A DNA stretch of 64,000 bases from CALECP01 sp964389925. GTDB lineage: Bacteria > Chloroflexota > Anaerolineae > Promineifilales > Promineifilaceae. Below are positions 41,328-50,491 of this stretch, piece after piece. Made by a program: the position numbers and the translations under genes. Positions within the stretch are counted from its first letter, which is position 1. Each line of letters begins with the position of its first letter. The notes beneath the pieces were generated by a model. It was not told the origin of the DNA. It did no database searches and saw only the letters and a list, made by a program, of their open reading frames with translations. The DNA is taken from NCBI GenBank assembly GCA_964389925.1, contig CAYMGE010000003.1, positions 1 through 64,000 of the forward strand, in the 5' to 3' direction.

Positions 41328-42893
41328 TTAGCGGGTCAAGTAATCGGCCGAAATCCACGCCCCAATCTCCCGTTCTTTCATACTAAAATTAACCCCGATT
41401 CCCTTAATCTGCTTGCCTTTCCCTCGGTACTTTTCAGCATACTCCTTGTCCTCGATTTGCTGCAAAGCCTCCTCTGCACTGCCATCGAGCTTAAATTCAA
41501 ACAGATAAATGTACGTCTCCGTCTCCACAACCGCATCAATACGACCTTTATTAGTGCGAACCTCCACCTCAATTGACAATCCAATCAACTTGAAAATCAG
41601 AAAGAAAACCGACTGATAGTAACGCTCTTTACCAATTTGAATGTCATAGGGAATGTCGGCAAAGAACGGATTGAGTGTGTCAAAGAACTGTTCCAGCGCA
41701 CCAGCCTCCAATGCCTGCACCAGTTCGGCCAACGCCGCACCTCCTGTCACCAATGTCAGTGGCGTAAACACATTGAGCAGATGGTAGTTGAACGCGCTCT
41801 CGACCTCGTAATTGGGCAATTCAAGCGTGTACAAATCAGTTTTTGCATCATAATTCGTGATGGTCAGATACCCCGTTTGATAGAGCAATGGCAAAATCTC
41901 AAGATGCTCGATGTCATATGTCTCGAAACCGAGCAACGGCACGACCGACTTCGCCAAATCAATTGGCGTTCTGCGTTGTACTTTAATCAACTTCATTAGG
42001 AAGGTTGGTGTTCCCGATGAAAACCAGTAGCGTCCAAACCGTCGCTGCTTCAATGCTAGCAAGAGTGAAAATGGATTGTAGACCCGTCCACAACGCTCAG
42101 AGAAACAAAACCCATTGTAGTAATGTTGTAACTGCTCGTAAGCTGTTTGCACACTGACCTCCTGCGCCTCAGCGAAGTTAGTCACATACGGAGACAGCAC
42201 ACCCCGCAACTCATCCCCTGTCATTCCCAACAGCGTCGAAAACTCAGGTTCCATCGAAATATCTTGCAGGTTGTTCATCCCTGAAAAAATGCCCACGCGA
42301 GAAAATCGGCTGATCCCTGTGATAAAGACAAATCGCAAATAGGCATCAAGGCTTTTGATCACAGTGTAGAACTCTTTTAGCGCAGATTGGATTTCGCGGG
42401 CGCGGGGTAAATCATCAATGTGATCGAGAATTGGCTTTTCGTATTCGTCGATCAAAATGACTACTTTATTACGTTTGGACAGCTCAATGACGAGTTGGCG
42501 CAGTTGGAATGTCGCGGGTGCGTCGCGGAGTTGAATTTCGTGGCGGGTGGCTATCTCTGCGAGGAGGACTTTTAGGAGGAAATTGAGGGTTTCGGCCGAT
42601 TTAACCCCACCCCCACTCATATCCAACCGAATCGTTGGATATTCTTCCCAACCGTAGTCGCTATCATCAATCCACAATCCCTCAAAGTAGTGCCGGTTTC
42701 CTTGAAACAACTCATCCAGTGTTGAGATCAGCAGGCTTTTCCCAAAACGTCGCGGTCTCGCTAAAAAGTAAACACCTTGTGCTTGACTAGCTATCTCATA
42801 GATTTGGCGTGTTTTATCGACATATAGGAAATTGCCTTCTATTATGCTGCGGAATGTTTGAATGCCTATTGGCAGTGGTTTGAGCTTGTCCAT
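41328..42893 (-). CDS. AAA-ATPase-like / PD-(D/E)XK nuclease protein (tandem copy 1)
   Basis: 521 aa from ATG 42893. N-terminal AAA-ATPase-like domain (PF09820 type): LPIGIQTFRSIIEGNFLYVD, P-loop-like ARPRRFGKSLLIS, Walker B VVILIDEYEKP. C-terminal PD-(D/E)XK-type domain: EVRTNKGRIDAVVETETYIY and LFEFKLDGSAEEAL (Asp, then Glu-x-Lys). The family is multicopy in many gut and environmental bacteria; no biochemical role is established. It is nearly identical to the copy immediately upstream except for one internal tract. TATAAT 7 bases before the ATG predicts a leaderless mRNA. Confidence 0.8.
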   Translation of the reverse strand: MDKLKPLPIGIQTFRSIIEGNFLYVDKTRQIYEIASQAQGVYFLARPRRFGKSLLISTLDELFQGNRHYFEGLWIDDSDYGWEEYPTIRLDMSGGGVKSAETLNFLLKVLLAEIATRHEIQLRDAPATFQLRQLVIELSKRNKVVILIDEYEKPILDHIDDLPRAREIQSALKEFYTVIKSLDAYLRFVFITGISRFSRVGIFSGMNNLQDISMEPEFSTLLGMTGDELRGVLSPYVTNFAEAQEVSVQTAYEQLQHYYNGFCFSERCGRVYNPFSLLLALKQRRFGRYWFSSGTPTFLMKLIKVQRRTPIDLAKSVVPLLGFETYDIEHLEILPLLYQTGYLTITNYDAKTDLYTLELPNYEVESAFNYHLLNVFTPLTLVTGGAALAELVQALEAGALEQFFDTLNPFFADIPYDIQIGKERYYQSVFFLIFKLIGLSIEVEVRTNKGRIDAVVETETYIYLFEFKLDGSAEEALQQIEDKEYAEKYRGKGKQIKGIGVNFSMKEREIGAWISADYLTR

Positions 42894-44455
42894 GCTGACA
42901 TTATAGCATCTGCAATCCACGCCCCAATCCCTCGTTCTTTCATACTAAAATTCACACCAATCCCCCAAACCTGTTTATCACGCCCAGTGTATTTTTCAGC
43001 ATATCCTTTGTCTCTGATTTGCTGCAACGCTTCCTCTGCACTGCCATCGAGCTTAAATTCAAACAGATAAATGTACGTCTCCGTCTCCACAACCGCATCA
43101 ATACGACCTTTATTAGTGCGAACCTCCACCTCAATTGACAATCCGATCAACTTGAAGATCAGAAAAAAAACCGACTGATAGTAACGCTCTTTGCCGATTT
43201 GAATGTCGTAGGGAATGTCGGCAAAGAACGGATTGAGTGTGTCAAAAAACTGTTCCAGCGCACCAGCTTCTAATGCCTGCACCAACTCGGCCAATGCCGC
43301 TCCACCAGTCACCAATGTCAGCGGCGTAAACACATTCAGCAGATGATAGTTGAACGCGCTCTCAACCTCATAGTTGGGAAATTCAAGCGTGTACAAATCA
43401 GTTTTTGCATCGTAATTCGTGAGGGTCAAATAGCCTGTTTGAAAGAGCAACGGCAGAATCTCAAGATGTTCGATGTCATACGTCTCAAAACCGAGCAACG
43501 GCACGACTGACTTCGCCAAATCAATCGGCGTTCTGCGCTGTGCCTTGATCAACTTCATCAGGAAGGTTGGCGTTCCCGACGAAAACCAGTAGCGTCCAAA
43601 TCGCCGCTGCTTCAATGCTAACAAGAGTGAAAATGGGTTGTAAACCCGTCCGCAACGCTCAGAGAAACAAAACCCATTGTAGTAATGTTGTAACTGCTCG
43701 TAAGCTGTTTGCACACTGACCTCCTGCGCCTCAGCGAAGTTAGTCACATACGGAGACAGCACACCCCGCAACTCATCCCCTGTCATTCCCAACAGCGTCG
43801 AAAACTCAGGTTCCATCGAAATATCTTGCAGGTTGTTCATCCCTGAAAAAATGCCCACGCGAGAAAATCGACTGATCCCTGTGATAAAGACAAATCGCAA
43901 ATAGGCATCGAGGCTTTTGATCACAGTGTAGAACTCTTTTAGCGCAGATTGAATTTCGCGGGCGCGGGGTAAATCGTCAATGTGATCGAGAATTGGCTTT
44001 TCGTATTCGTCGATGAGGATAACAACCTTGTTGTGCTTGGATAACTCGATTACTAATTGGCGAATCTGGACAATGATATCGTCATCGTCAAGCTCTATTT
44101 CGTAGCGTTGGGCATTCTCGTAAAGTAGTCGCTTTAGCCGATGACTAAGCAGGTCGGTCGAATTTGCCGACGCGCTACTCATATCCAACCGAATCGTTGG
44201 ATATTCTTCCCAACCGTAGTCACTATCATCAATCCACAATCCCTCAAAGTAGTGCCGGTTTCCTTGAAACAACTCATCCAGTGTTGAGATCAGCAGGCTT
44301 TTCCCAAAACGTCGCGGTCTCGCTAAAAAGTAAACACCTTGTGCTTGACTAGCTATCTCATAGATTTGGCGTGTTTTATCGACATATAGGAAATTGCCTT
44401 CTATTATGCTGCGGAATGTTTGAATGCCTATCGGGAGTGGTTTGAGCTTGTCCAT
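42866..44455 (-). CDS. AAA-ATPase-like / PD-(D/E)XK nuclease protein (tandem copy 2)
   Basis: 529 aa, same domains as copy 1. Residues about 104-150 differ strongly between copies while both flanks are almost identical at DNA level. The C terminus reads through the downstream promoter into the start of copy 1 (last residues AWTSSNHCQ, stop at 42866), so the two genes overlap by 28 bp and the original 3' end has been lost at the duplication junction. It diverges from glyQS and shares a symmetric promoter region with it. Confidence 0.8.
   Translation of the reverse strand: MDKLKPLPIGIQTFRSIIEGNFLYVDKTRQIYEIASQAQGVYFLARPRRFGKSLLISTLDELFQGNRHYFEGLWIDDSDYGWEEYPTIRLDMSSASANSTDLLSHRLKRLLYENAQRYEIELDDDDIIVQIRQLVIELSKHNKVVILIDEYEKPILDHIDDLPRAREIQSALKEFYTVIKSLDAYLRFVFITGISRFSRVGIFSGMNNLQDISMEPEFSTLLGMTGDELRGVLSPYVTNFAEAQEVSVQTAYEQLQHYYNGFCFSERCGRVYNPFSLLLALKQRRFGRYWFSSGTPTFLMKLIKAQRRTPIDLAKSVVPLLGFETYDIEHLEILPLLFQTGYLTLTNYDAKTDLYTLEFPNYEVESAFNYHLLNVFTPLTLVTGGAALAELVQALEAGALEQFFDTLNPFFADIPYDIQIGKERYYQSVFFLIFKLIGLSIEVEVRTNKGRIDAVVETETYIYLFEFKLDGSAEEALQQIRDKGYAEKYTGRDKQVWGIGVNFSMKERGIGAWIADAIMSAWTSSNHCQ
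42900..42905 (-). promoter_or_regulatory. -10 box of AAA-ATPase copy 1
   Basis: Minus-strand TATAAT ends 6-7 bases before ATG 42893. It is a duplicated half of the promoter at 44462-44489 and sits inside the coding sequence of copy 2. Confidence 0.5.
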
Positions 44456-44461
44456 GCTGAC

Positions 44462-44489
44462 ATTATAGCATCTCCAGATGTGCTATAAT
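44462..44489. promoter_or_regulatory. symmetric divergent promoter palindrome
   Basis: ATTATAGCA and TGCTATAAT are perfect 9-bp arms around a 10-bp centre. Each arm contains a TATAAT: the minus-strand one ends 6 bases from AAA-ATPase copy 2, the plus-strand one (44484-44489) serves glyQS. A protein bound to the palindrome would affect both. Confidence 0.6.
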
Positions 44490-44518
44490 TTTCCGCTTAA
44501 AACGAAACAAATTACAAG

Positions 44519-44544
44519 CCTGCTAGACTTCTAGCAGGTTTTTT
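44519..44544 (+). terminator. intrinsic terminator or attenuator in the glyQS leader
   Basis: CCTGCTAGA and TCTAGCAGG form a 9-bp stem followed directly by TTTTTT, nine bases before the glyQS ATG. Since it lies downstream of the predicted glyQS promoter, it may attenuate glyQS. The short leader (about 60 nt) has no room for a standard T-box. Confidence 0.6.
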
Positions 44545-44552
44545 CTGGTGCA

Positions 44553-47540
44553 ATGAGTCAACTCACATTTCAAGATACGCTTTTACGTTTGCAAAATTAT
44601 TGGAAAGATCGCGGCTGCATCATTCGGCAACCCTATAATGTACAGGTCGGCGCGGGGACGATGAACCCTGCGACCGTGTTGCGCGTGTTGGGGCCAGAGC
44701 CGTGGAATGTTGTCTATGTCGAGCCGAGCGTGCGGCCTGATGACGGCCGATTTGGAGACAATCCCAACCGCGTCCAAATGCACCATCAGCTACAGGTGAT
44801 CCTCAAACCAGACCCTGGCAACCCCCAGCAGCTCTATCTCGACAGCCTACGTGCCATCGGCATCGATCCACGCGAACACGACATCCGTTTTGTCGAGGAC
44901 AACTGGGAAAGCCCCGCGCTGGGTGCATGGGGTCTCGGTTGGGAAGTATGGCTGGATGGACAGGAGATTTCCCAATACACTTATTTTCAGCAGTCGGGCA
45001 GCACCAATCTCGACCCTGTCTGTGTCGAGTTGACTTACGGCTTAGATCGCATCATTCTCGCGCTGCAAAACAAAGATTCTGTCTGGGAAATCGACTACAA
45101 CGAGCGCATCTCGTATGGCAATGTGTTGCTGCAAAGCGAAATTGAGCATTGCAAATACTATTTCAACGTCGCCGATGTCGATGCGTTGCGCGATGTGTAC
45201 GACACCTACGAACGTGAATGTCAACGTTGTATCGACGCAGAACTGATCGTCCCAGCCCACGACTATAACCTGAAATGTTCGCATCTGTTCAATGTTCTCG
45301 ACACACGCGGCGCGATTGGCGTGACTGAACGCGCCAACTATTTCAAGCGAATGCGCGGCAAAGCAAAGCAGATTTCGGAGCTTTATGTCGAGCAGCGTAA
45401 GCGGTTAGAGTATCCGTTGTTGGATGAGGGTTGGTCACTGGCGGGGTTTGAGACAGAGGGGGAGACGAATGGGCAACGGATAACGGACAATGCGGAATTG
45501 CTAATGGGAGATTCTCCGCAGACGTTTGTGTTGGAGATTGGGCAGGAGGAGTTACCATCAGATGATTTGACAGGGGCATTGCGGCAATTGCGGATTGAGG
45601 TTCCATCGCTGCTAGATGATCTTCGTTTGACTTATGACAATATTGAAGTTGACGGTACACCGCGACGGATTGCCGTGATCGTTAAGGGGTTGGCGGCGCG
45701 GCAGACTGATTTGGAGGAGATCAAGAAAGGGCCTCCTGCGGCGCGTGCCTACGATAAAGATGGCAACCCGACAAAAGCCGCATTGGGATTTGCGCGTGGC
45801 AAAAAGGTGCGCGTTGAGGATTTGATTCTGATAGATGAGGGTCGCTATGTGGCGGCGCAAGTGCGTGAGGAAGGTCGGCCGACCGTCGAAGTTCTCGCCA
45901 CAGCATTGCCCAAACTAATCGCGGGAATCAAATTCAACAAGTCGATGCGCTGGAATGCGTCAAATGTGGCGTATAGTCGGCCGATTCGCTGGTTCGTCGC
46001 TCTCTTCGGCTCACAAATTATCCCATTCACCTATGCGGGTGTAACAAGTGGCAACGTCAGCCGTGGGTTGCGCCCCTACGATTCGCCACCAATTGTGATC
46101 GGCAGTGCGGATCGGTACGATGATTTGCTCGCACAGAACAATATCATTTTGCGCGTTGGGCAGCGGTCGCAAATGATCGTTGAGGATGCGGCAAAGTTGG
46201 CTGAGTCGCTTGAGGGATCGATTCCTGAAGATGCAGGGTTGCTTGAGGAAGTGACAAATTTGGTGGAGTTTCCGACGGCGTTTATCGGCCGATTTGCTCC
46301 CCGCTATCTCGATCTACCCAGCGAACTACTCGTCGCCGTCATGCGGAAACATCAACGCTACTTCCCCGTGTATCGGGCGGACGGCTCACTCGTCAACGCC
46401 TTTATTGCCATCCGCAACGGGGACAACGAGCATCTCGACAAAGTGCGTCACGGCAATGAGCAAGTCGTCCGCGCACGTTTTGCCGATGCAGAATTCTTCT
46501 TCGGCAGCGATAGCAAACGCGAACTGCCCGACTTTATTGCAGATTTGGACAAACTGACATTTCAATACAAGCTCGGTTCGATGAAAGATAAGCTGCATCG
46601 CCTTGAAAAACTGACCCCACAAATTGCAGAGGCAATTGGCTTATCAGGTGAAGAGAGTAAAATTGCCGCGCAAGCTGCCGCGCTTTCAAAAGCTGATTTG
46701 GCGACAAAAATGGTTGTCGAAATGACCTCGTTGCAGGGGATCATGGGTGGGTACTATGCGAAAATGAGTGGTGCATCGGAGCCAGTTAGCACAGCAATTG
46801 CGGAACAATACAACGCTGTCAGCAAAACGCCAGCGGGTATGGCGTTGGCGTTAGCGGATCGAATTGACAGTTTAGTTGGGTTGACCGCGGCAGGATTGTT
46901 GCCAAAAGGAACCAATGATCCGTTTGCGTTACGACGTGCAGCGATTCAAATTATTGAGAATTTGATTGTGAATGAGGTGAGGGTTGACTTGCGGGAACTT
47001 GGGGTAAAATCGGCCGAAACCCAACCCATCCCCGCCCAAGACACCCTACCCAAAGTCTTCAACTTCATTACAGGTCGCCTCGAACAGATTCTGCGCGACA
47101 ATGGTTATCCTGCCTCCGTCATCCGTGCCATCCTCGCCCACAACGCACACGACCCTTACACCGCCAGCACCACCGCCGCCGCCCTCACCACCGCGACACA
47201 ACTTGCCGATTGGGAAGCGACGCTCGACGCATACGCCCGTTGTGTTCGGATCACGCGCAAAGAAACGGAGACGCACGTCGTCAACCCTGACGCATTTGTG
47301 ACTGACGAGGCAAACGCATTACATGCCGCCTATCAAAACGTCGCGGCGCAAACGGATGGTTCCGTCGAAACGTTCGTCGCACAAATACGCGAACTCACAC
47401 CAGCGATCAGTACCTTTTTCGATGAGGTTCTTGTGATGGATGAAGATATGACCGTGCGGAATAATCGCTTGGGGTTGTTACAATCGATTGCGAGTTTGGC
47501 AGATGGGATTGGGGATTTGAGCGAGTTGGAAGGGTTTTAA
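44553..47540 (+). CDS. glyQS: glycine--tRNA ligase, fused alpha and beta subunits
   Basis: 995 aa. Residues 1 to about 300 are the alpha (GlyQ) chain: TFQDTLLRLQNYWKDRGCII, RPDDGRFGDNPNR, YFQQSGS, MRGKAKQISELYVEQR. After a short linker the beta (GlyS) chain starts near residue 325 with FVLEIGQEELPSDDLTGALR and runs to the end. Alpha2beta2 GlyRS usually comes from two genes; here they form one polypeptide. It charges tRNA-Gly; a tRNA-Gly(TCC) lies at 63.6 kb. It is preceded by an attenuator-like hairpin and followed by a heptamer hairpin. Confidence 0.95.
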   Translation: MSQLTFQDTLLRLQNYWKDRGCIIRQPYNVQVGAGTMNPATVLRVLGPEPWNVVYVEPSVRPDDGRFGDNPNRVQMHHQLQVILKPDPGNPQQLYLDSLRAIGIDPREHDIRFVEDNWESPALGAWGLGWEVWLDGQEISQYTYFQQSGSTNLDPVCVELTYGLDRIILALQNKDSVWEIDYNERISYGNVLLQSEIEHCKYYFNVADVDALRDVYDTYERECQRCIDAELIVPAHDYNLKCSHLFNVLDTRGAIGVTERANYFKRMRGKAKQISELYVEQRKRLEYPLLDEGWSLAGFETEGETNGQRITDNAELLMGDSPQTFVLEIGQEELPSDDLTGALRQLRIEVPSLLDDLRLTYDNIEVDGTPRRIAVIVKGLAARQTDLEEIKKGPPAARAYDKDGNPTKAALGFARGKKVRVEDLILIDEGRYVAAQVREEGRPTVEVLATALPKLIAGIKFNKSMRWNASNVAYSRPIRWFVALFGSQIIPFTYAGVTSGNVSRGLRPYDSPPIVIGSADRYDDLLAQNNIILRVGQRSQMIVEDAAKLAESLEGSIPEDAGLLEEVTNLVEFPTAFIGRFAPRYLDLPSELLVAVMRKHQRYFPVYRADGSLVNAFIAIRNGDNEHLDKVRHGNEQVVRARFADAEFFFGSDSKRELPDFIADLDKLTFQYKLGSMKDKLHRLEKLTPQIAEAIGLSGEESKIAAQAAALSKADLATKMVVEMTSLQGIMGGYYAKMSGASEPVSTAIAEQYNAVSKTPAGMALALADRIDSLVGLTAAGLLPKGTNDPFALRRAAIQIIENLIVNEVRVDLRELGVKSAETQPIPAQDTLPKVFNFITGRLEQILRDNGYPASVIRAILAHNAHDPYTASTTAAALTTATQLADWEATLDAYARCVRITRKETETHVVNPDAFVTDEANALHAAYQNVAAQTDGSVETFVAQIRELTPAISTFFDEVLVMDEDMTVRNNRLGLLQSIASLADGIGDLSELEGF

Positions 47541-47549
47541 CCTAAAAAC

Positions 47550-47584
47550 GTATTGCGTATTGCGTAAACTGATACGCAATACGC
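47550..47584. repeat. heptamer-repeat hairpin / bidirectional terminator candidate
   Basis: GTATTGC, GTATTGC, GTAAACT, GATACGC, AATACGC in one 7-bp register. GCGTATTGCGTA (47555-47566) pairs perfectly with 47573-47584 over a 6-nt loop. It separates the convergent glyQS and Crp-family genes. Confidence 0.75.
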
Positions 47585-47599
47585 TTAATCGATTTTTAG

Positions 47600-48307
47600 C
47601 TATCCCCCAGAAAGCTGAATCAGATTCTGCAACTCATCCGGGTCATGAACGGTGAAGCGGCGACCTGTGACTGAAACCCAACCTTGCTTGCGAAACCGCC
47701 GCAACGCCTTATTAACGCTTACACGAGTTGCACCCGTCATTTCCGCCAAATCAGTTTGAGTGAGTTGGAGTGGAATATAGATACCGTCGGCAACCCGTTC
47801 ACCGTGATCGGCCGCTAGCTGAAGCAATTTACGCGCCAAACGCCCCGGCAAATCAAGAAAAAAGACATCACTGATCTGTTCGTTCATCGCCCGAATACGC
47901 TTTGCCAATGTACTCATAACCTTCATTGCAAAATCAGGATTTTGTCCAACATAGCGAATAAACTCCTCTCTCGCTAGGGTAAATGTGTAGGTTGGTTCAA
48001 GCGTCTCGGCCGTTGCGGAGCGTGGCTCATCGTCAAATAGAGCGAGTTCTCCAAAGAAATCGTTTTGACCCAGAATTGCCAGCGTCACTTCCTGCCCTTC
48101 TGCATTGGGGTAATAGATTTTCACTTTACCTGTATCGACAATGTAAAGCAGACCACCCGGATCACCGAGATGGAAGATTGTTTGACCCGCATTAAAACGG
48201 CGACGCACAAGGGAACGGCTCAACTCATGCAGTTCACTTGAAGTCAATTGTGCAAAAAATGGAACTGCTTGTAACGCTTTGATAGCAGACTGCGGAATAT
48301 CAGCCAT
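47600..48307 (-). CDS. Crp/Fnr-family transcriptional regulator
   Basis: 235 aa. N-terminal cyclic-nucleotide-binding beta-roll (TIFHLGDPGGLLYIVDTGKV, then NDFFGELALFDDEPRSATAE, the cAMP-phosphate cassette with Arg-Ser), dimer helix, and C-terminal winged helix (LTQTDLAEMTGATRVSVNKA). No Fnr-type Cys cluster, so cAMP or a similar ligand is the likely effector. GGAG precedes ATG. Targets unknown. Confidence 0.92.
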   Translation of the reverse strand: MADIPQSAIKALQAVPFFAQLTSSELHELSRSLVRRRFNAGQTIFHLGDPGGLLYIVDTGKVKIYYPNAEGQEVTLAILGQNDFFGELALFDDEPRSATAETLEPTYTFTLAREEFIRYVGQNPDFAMKVMSTLAKRIRAMNEQISDVFFLDLPGRLARKLLQLAADHGERVADGIYIPLQLTQTDLAEMTGATRVSVNKALRRFRKQGWVSVTGRRFTVHDPDELQNLIQLSGG

Positions 48308-48360
48308 TGAGTTTCTCCTCTTACATCAGCCCGCAAATACAGCCCGCAGGCAAAAATTTA

Positions 48361-49245
48361 TCATTCCACTACATTTTCATCTTCTTCAAAGACAGATTGT
48401 ACCTCATCATAAATGTTCCCCAAACTAACTTTGATTTGCTGGCGCACCCAGTCGGGGGGAAGCGACTGGAGGGGGAATCGGCCGAAAAACTCAGGAATGT
48501 AGGTCACAATCGCCTCACGCACACGTTTTGCTTCAACGTGCGTTTCAATTCGCGCTCGCATATCCCGAATATAATTTTCGACTGCATCAATCGCTTGGAT
48601 TGATTCTTCCGAACCTGCAAAAAGCACAGGGCCGCGTCCCGTCAAGATAGTATTGTCTTTCACTAATTTTCGCAACTCGGTTAGCGTGCTGAGCCATGCC
48701 TGACTGGTGCGATCACCGATGATCGGATGCGTGTCCACCACCAGCGTGTCCCCTACAAATACAAATCCGCGATCTGGTAGTAAGACCCAAGCACTACCTT
48801 TTAGCGGTCCCGGTGCAGCCTTCATGATAATCTGTTGCCCATGCCGGAACATCACAATTTCACCACTAAAGCTAGTTGTCGCATGTTCGACAGGCCCCGT
48901 GCTGAGTTCGCGTCCACGATGTGGATTGCGTGCCGAGAGGCTTTCGAGCAGATGCTGTGGGAAGCGTTTGTCATAGCCGCGCAACACCTTTGCCGCTTCT
49001 GTGTGCATGGCAATTGGCGCATTGAGCCAGCGTGTGTTAAGAACACGGTCACCATGACTGTCGGTTAGGACAATTTGCTGAACAGGATAGGGGCTAAGGC
49101 GGTGCATTCGTGCTGCCCAGTCACGCGCATCACGCGCATAGGACGGCACATCGACACATAGAACACCAGTAGGTGTCACAAGTGCGCCCACATTGACACC
49201 ATCATAAGCTGTTTCGACATAAACTTGTTTTGCGACTTCTTCCAT
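48361..49245 (-). CDS. metallo-beta-lactamase-fold hydrolase-like protein, degenerate metal site
   Basis: 294 aa. The MBL-like layout is visible: VYVETAYDGVNVGALVTPTG at the start, then IVLTDSHGDRVLNTRWLN where HxHxDH is expected, and LPDRGFVFVGDTLVVDTHPI further on. The usual three-His plus Asp signature is reduced to His-Gly-Asp, so metal binding may be altered or absent. It follows the Crp gene's upstream region on the same strand, 53 bp away. Activity cannot be predicted. Confidence 0.65.
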   Translation of the reverse strand: MEEVAKQVYVETAYDGVNVGALVTPTGVLCVDVPSYARDARDWAARMHRLSPYPVQQIVLTDSHGDRVLNTRWLNAPIAMHTEAAKVLRGYDKRFPQHLLESLSARNPHRGRELSTGPVEHATTSFSGEIVMFRHGQQIIMKAAPGPLKGSAWVLLPDRGFVFVGDTLVVDTHPIIGDRTSQAWLSTLTELRKLVKDNTILTGRGPVLFAGSEESIQAIDAVENYIRDMRARIETHVEAKRVREAIVTYIPEFFGRFPLQSLPPDWVRQQIKVSLGNIYDEVQSVFEEDENVVE

Positions 49246-49399
49246 AGTTGTCTAAGGTTTTTTGGTCAATTCGGCCGAATGTCACCGCATCGTGATCGGT
49301 CACAATTGTACAGACTCTTATTTTAATTGCACTTTCATCTTATCTACGACCAATACAGCAACGCGGCTCCTTGTAAAGAACTATGCTGCTGCTTTCAGT

Positions 49400-49405
49400 T
49401 ATAAT
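49400..49405 (+). promoter_or_regulatory. -10 box of a leaderless acylase transcript
   Basis: Perfect TATAAT ends 6 bases before ATG 49412; no Shine-Dalgarno is present. Confidence 0.5.
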
Positions 49406-49411
49406 TTCCAG

Positions 49412-50491
49412 ATGGCACTCCCCAAGATTAATCTAACCGGTTCTCCATATGACAAAGGCTTTCAGCACGGCTCTGCGCTATGTGAGCGCGTTCAGCATAA
49501 TGTTGCGGCCTACTCTGCCTATTTTGAACGACTCGGTGCGACTCGTTCAGCCATCCTCGAACGTGCGGCAACGTTGGCAACTGCCGTCGCGCATCAAACG
49601 CCTGACTACTATGCAGGAATGCAGGGCATTGCAGCGGGCGCAAACGTCGATTTTGTGGACGTTGCTGCGCTCAATATGCGTTCCGAAATCGTCTACTATC
49701 TGTTGAGTAGCAAATATGCGCACGAGTTGGCAAGCGATGGCTGCACAGCATGGGCGGTTCATCCCGATAACAGCCCTGATGGACATCTTCGCATTGGGCA
49801 AAATTGGGATTGGAACCGCGATGTCTTAGGCGCGATTCTGCACGATCACGTTGACGAAGATTTTGCCGTTTTAGGGTTTACCGAAGCGGGCATTTTTGGA
49901 TGCAAAATTGGGATCAACAGCGCGGGTTTGGGATTGTGCATTAATGGATTATACAGCAATGGCGATAGCTGGGATGCGCTCTACACACCCATGCACGTGC
50001 GCTTTTACAACATCTTGCACCAACGCCACTTTTCCGATGCTGTTGACGTTGTTTTGGGTGAAAATCGCGCCATCGCTGGTAACTTTTTGCTAGGGCAGGT
50101 GCCCGATTGCGTTGTCAATATCGAAGCGGGGACAGCACAGCACAATTGGCTTGAATGGGAAAATGGATTTATTGTTCACGCCAATCATTTTGTCGGGGAC
50201 GGCGTGGAAGAGCCTGTTTATGAGCGGCGGCATACGTCCATCGGCCGACACCAGCGCATGACCGAGCTATTACACGAGGCAAAACAGGTCGGTCATGCTG
50301 AGTTAGTTGCCTTCTCGCGTGACCGCAAAAATGCGCCTGAGGCTATCTGTCGTTTGGGGGATGATCCAACACGCCCACCAGAAGATCAAGGTGTCACCAA
50401 TACGGCTGTCATTCTCGATTTGACAGCGCGTGAGGCATTTTTCACAGATGGGTCGCCCGATCAGGCGGAGTATGTGCGATATGCACTTTAA
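49412..50491 (+). CDS. C45-type N-terminal-nucleophile acyltransferase/amidohydrolase
   Basis: 359 aa related to acyl-CoA:6-aminopenicillanate acyltransferase (peptidase C45). SPYDKGFQHG is the N-terminal signature; ASDGCTAWAV places the autoprocessing Gly-Cys site at Gly110-Cys111, so Cys111 would be the nucleophile after self-cleavage; GQNWDWN follows with substrate-pocket residues. These enzymes cleave or form amide bonds on diverse small molecules. Its 3' end overlaps the 3' end of the convergent CHAD gene by 50 bp. Substrate unknown. Confidence 0.82.
   Translation: MALPKINLTGSPYDKGFQHGSALCERVQHNVAAYSAYFERLGATRSAILERAATLATAVAHQTPDYYAGMQGIAAGANVDFVDVAALNMRSEIVYYLLSSKYAHELASDGCTAWAVHPDNSPDGHLRIGQNWDWNRDVLGAILHDHVDEDFAVLGFTEAGIFGCKIGINSAGLGLCINGLYSNGDSWDALYTPMHVRFYNILHQRHFSDAVDVVLGENRAIAGNFLLGQVPDCVVNIEAGTAQHNWLEWENGFIVHANHFVGDGVEEPVYERRHTSIGRHQRMTELLHEAKQVGHAELVAFSRDRKNAPEAICRLGDDPTRPPEDQGVTNTAVILDLTAREAFFTDGSPDQAEYVRYAL

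Noticed and set aside
41328..44489. Insertion sequence as cause of the tandem AAA-ATPase copies
   Set aside because: No transposase motif and no terminal repeats around the unit; a simple tandem duplication with later conversion fits better.
9957..47584. CRISPR-like arrays
   Set aside because: The 7-bp repeats have no spacers, are self-complementary and lack cas genes nearby.
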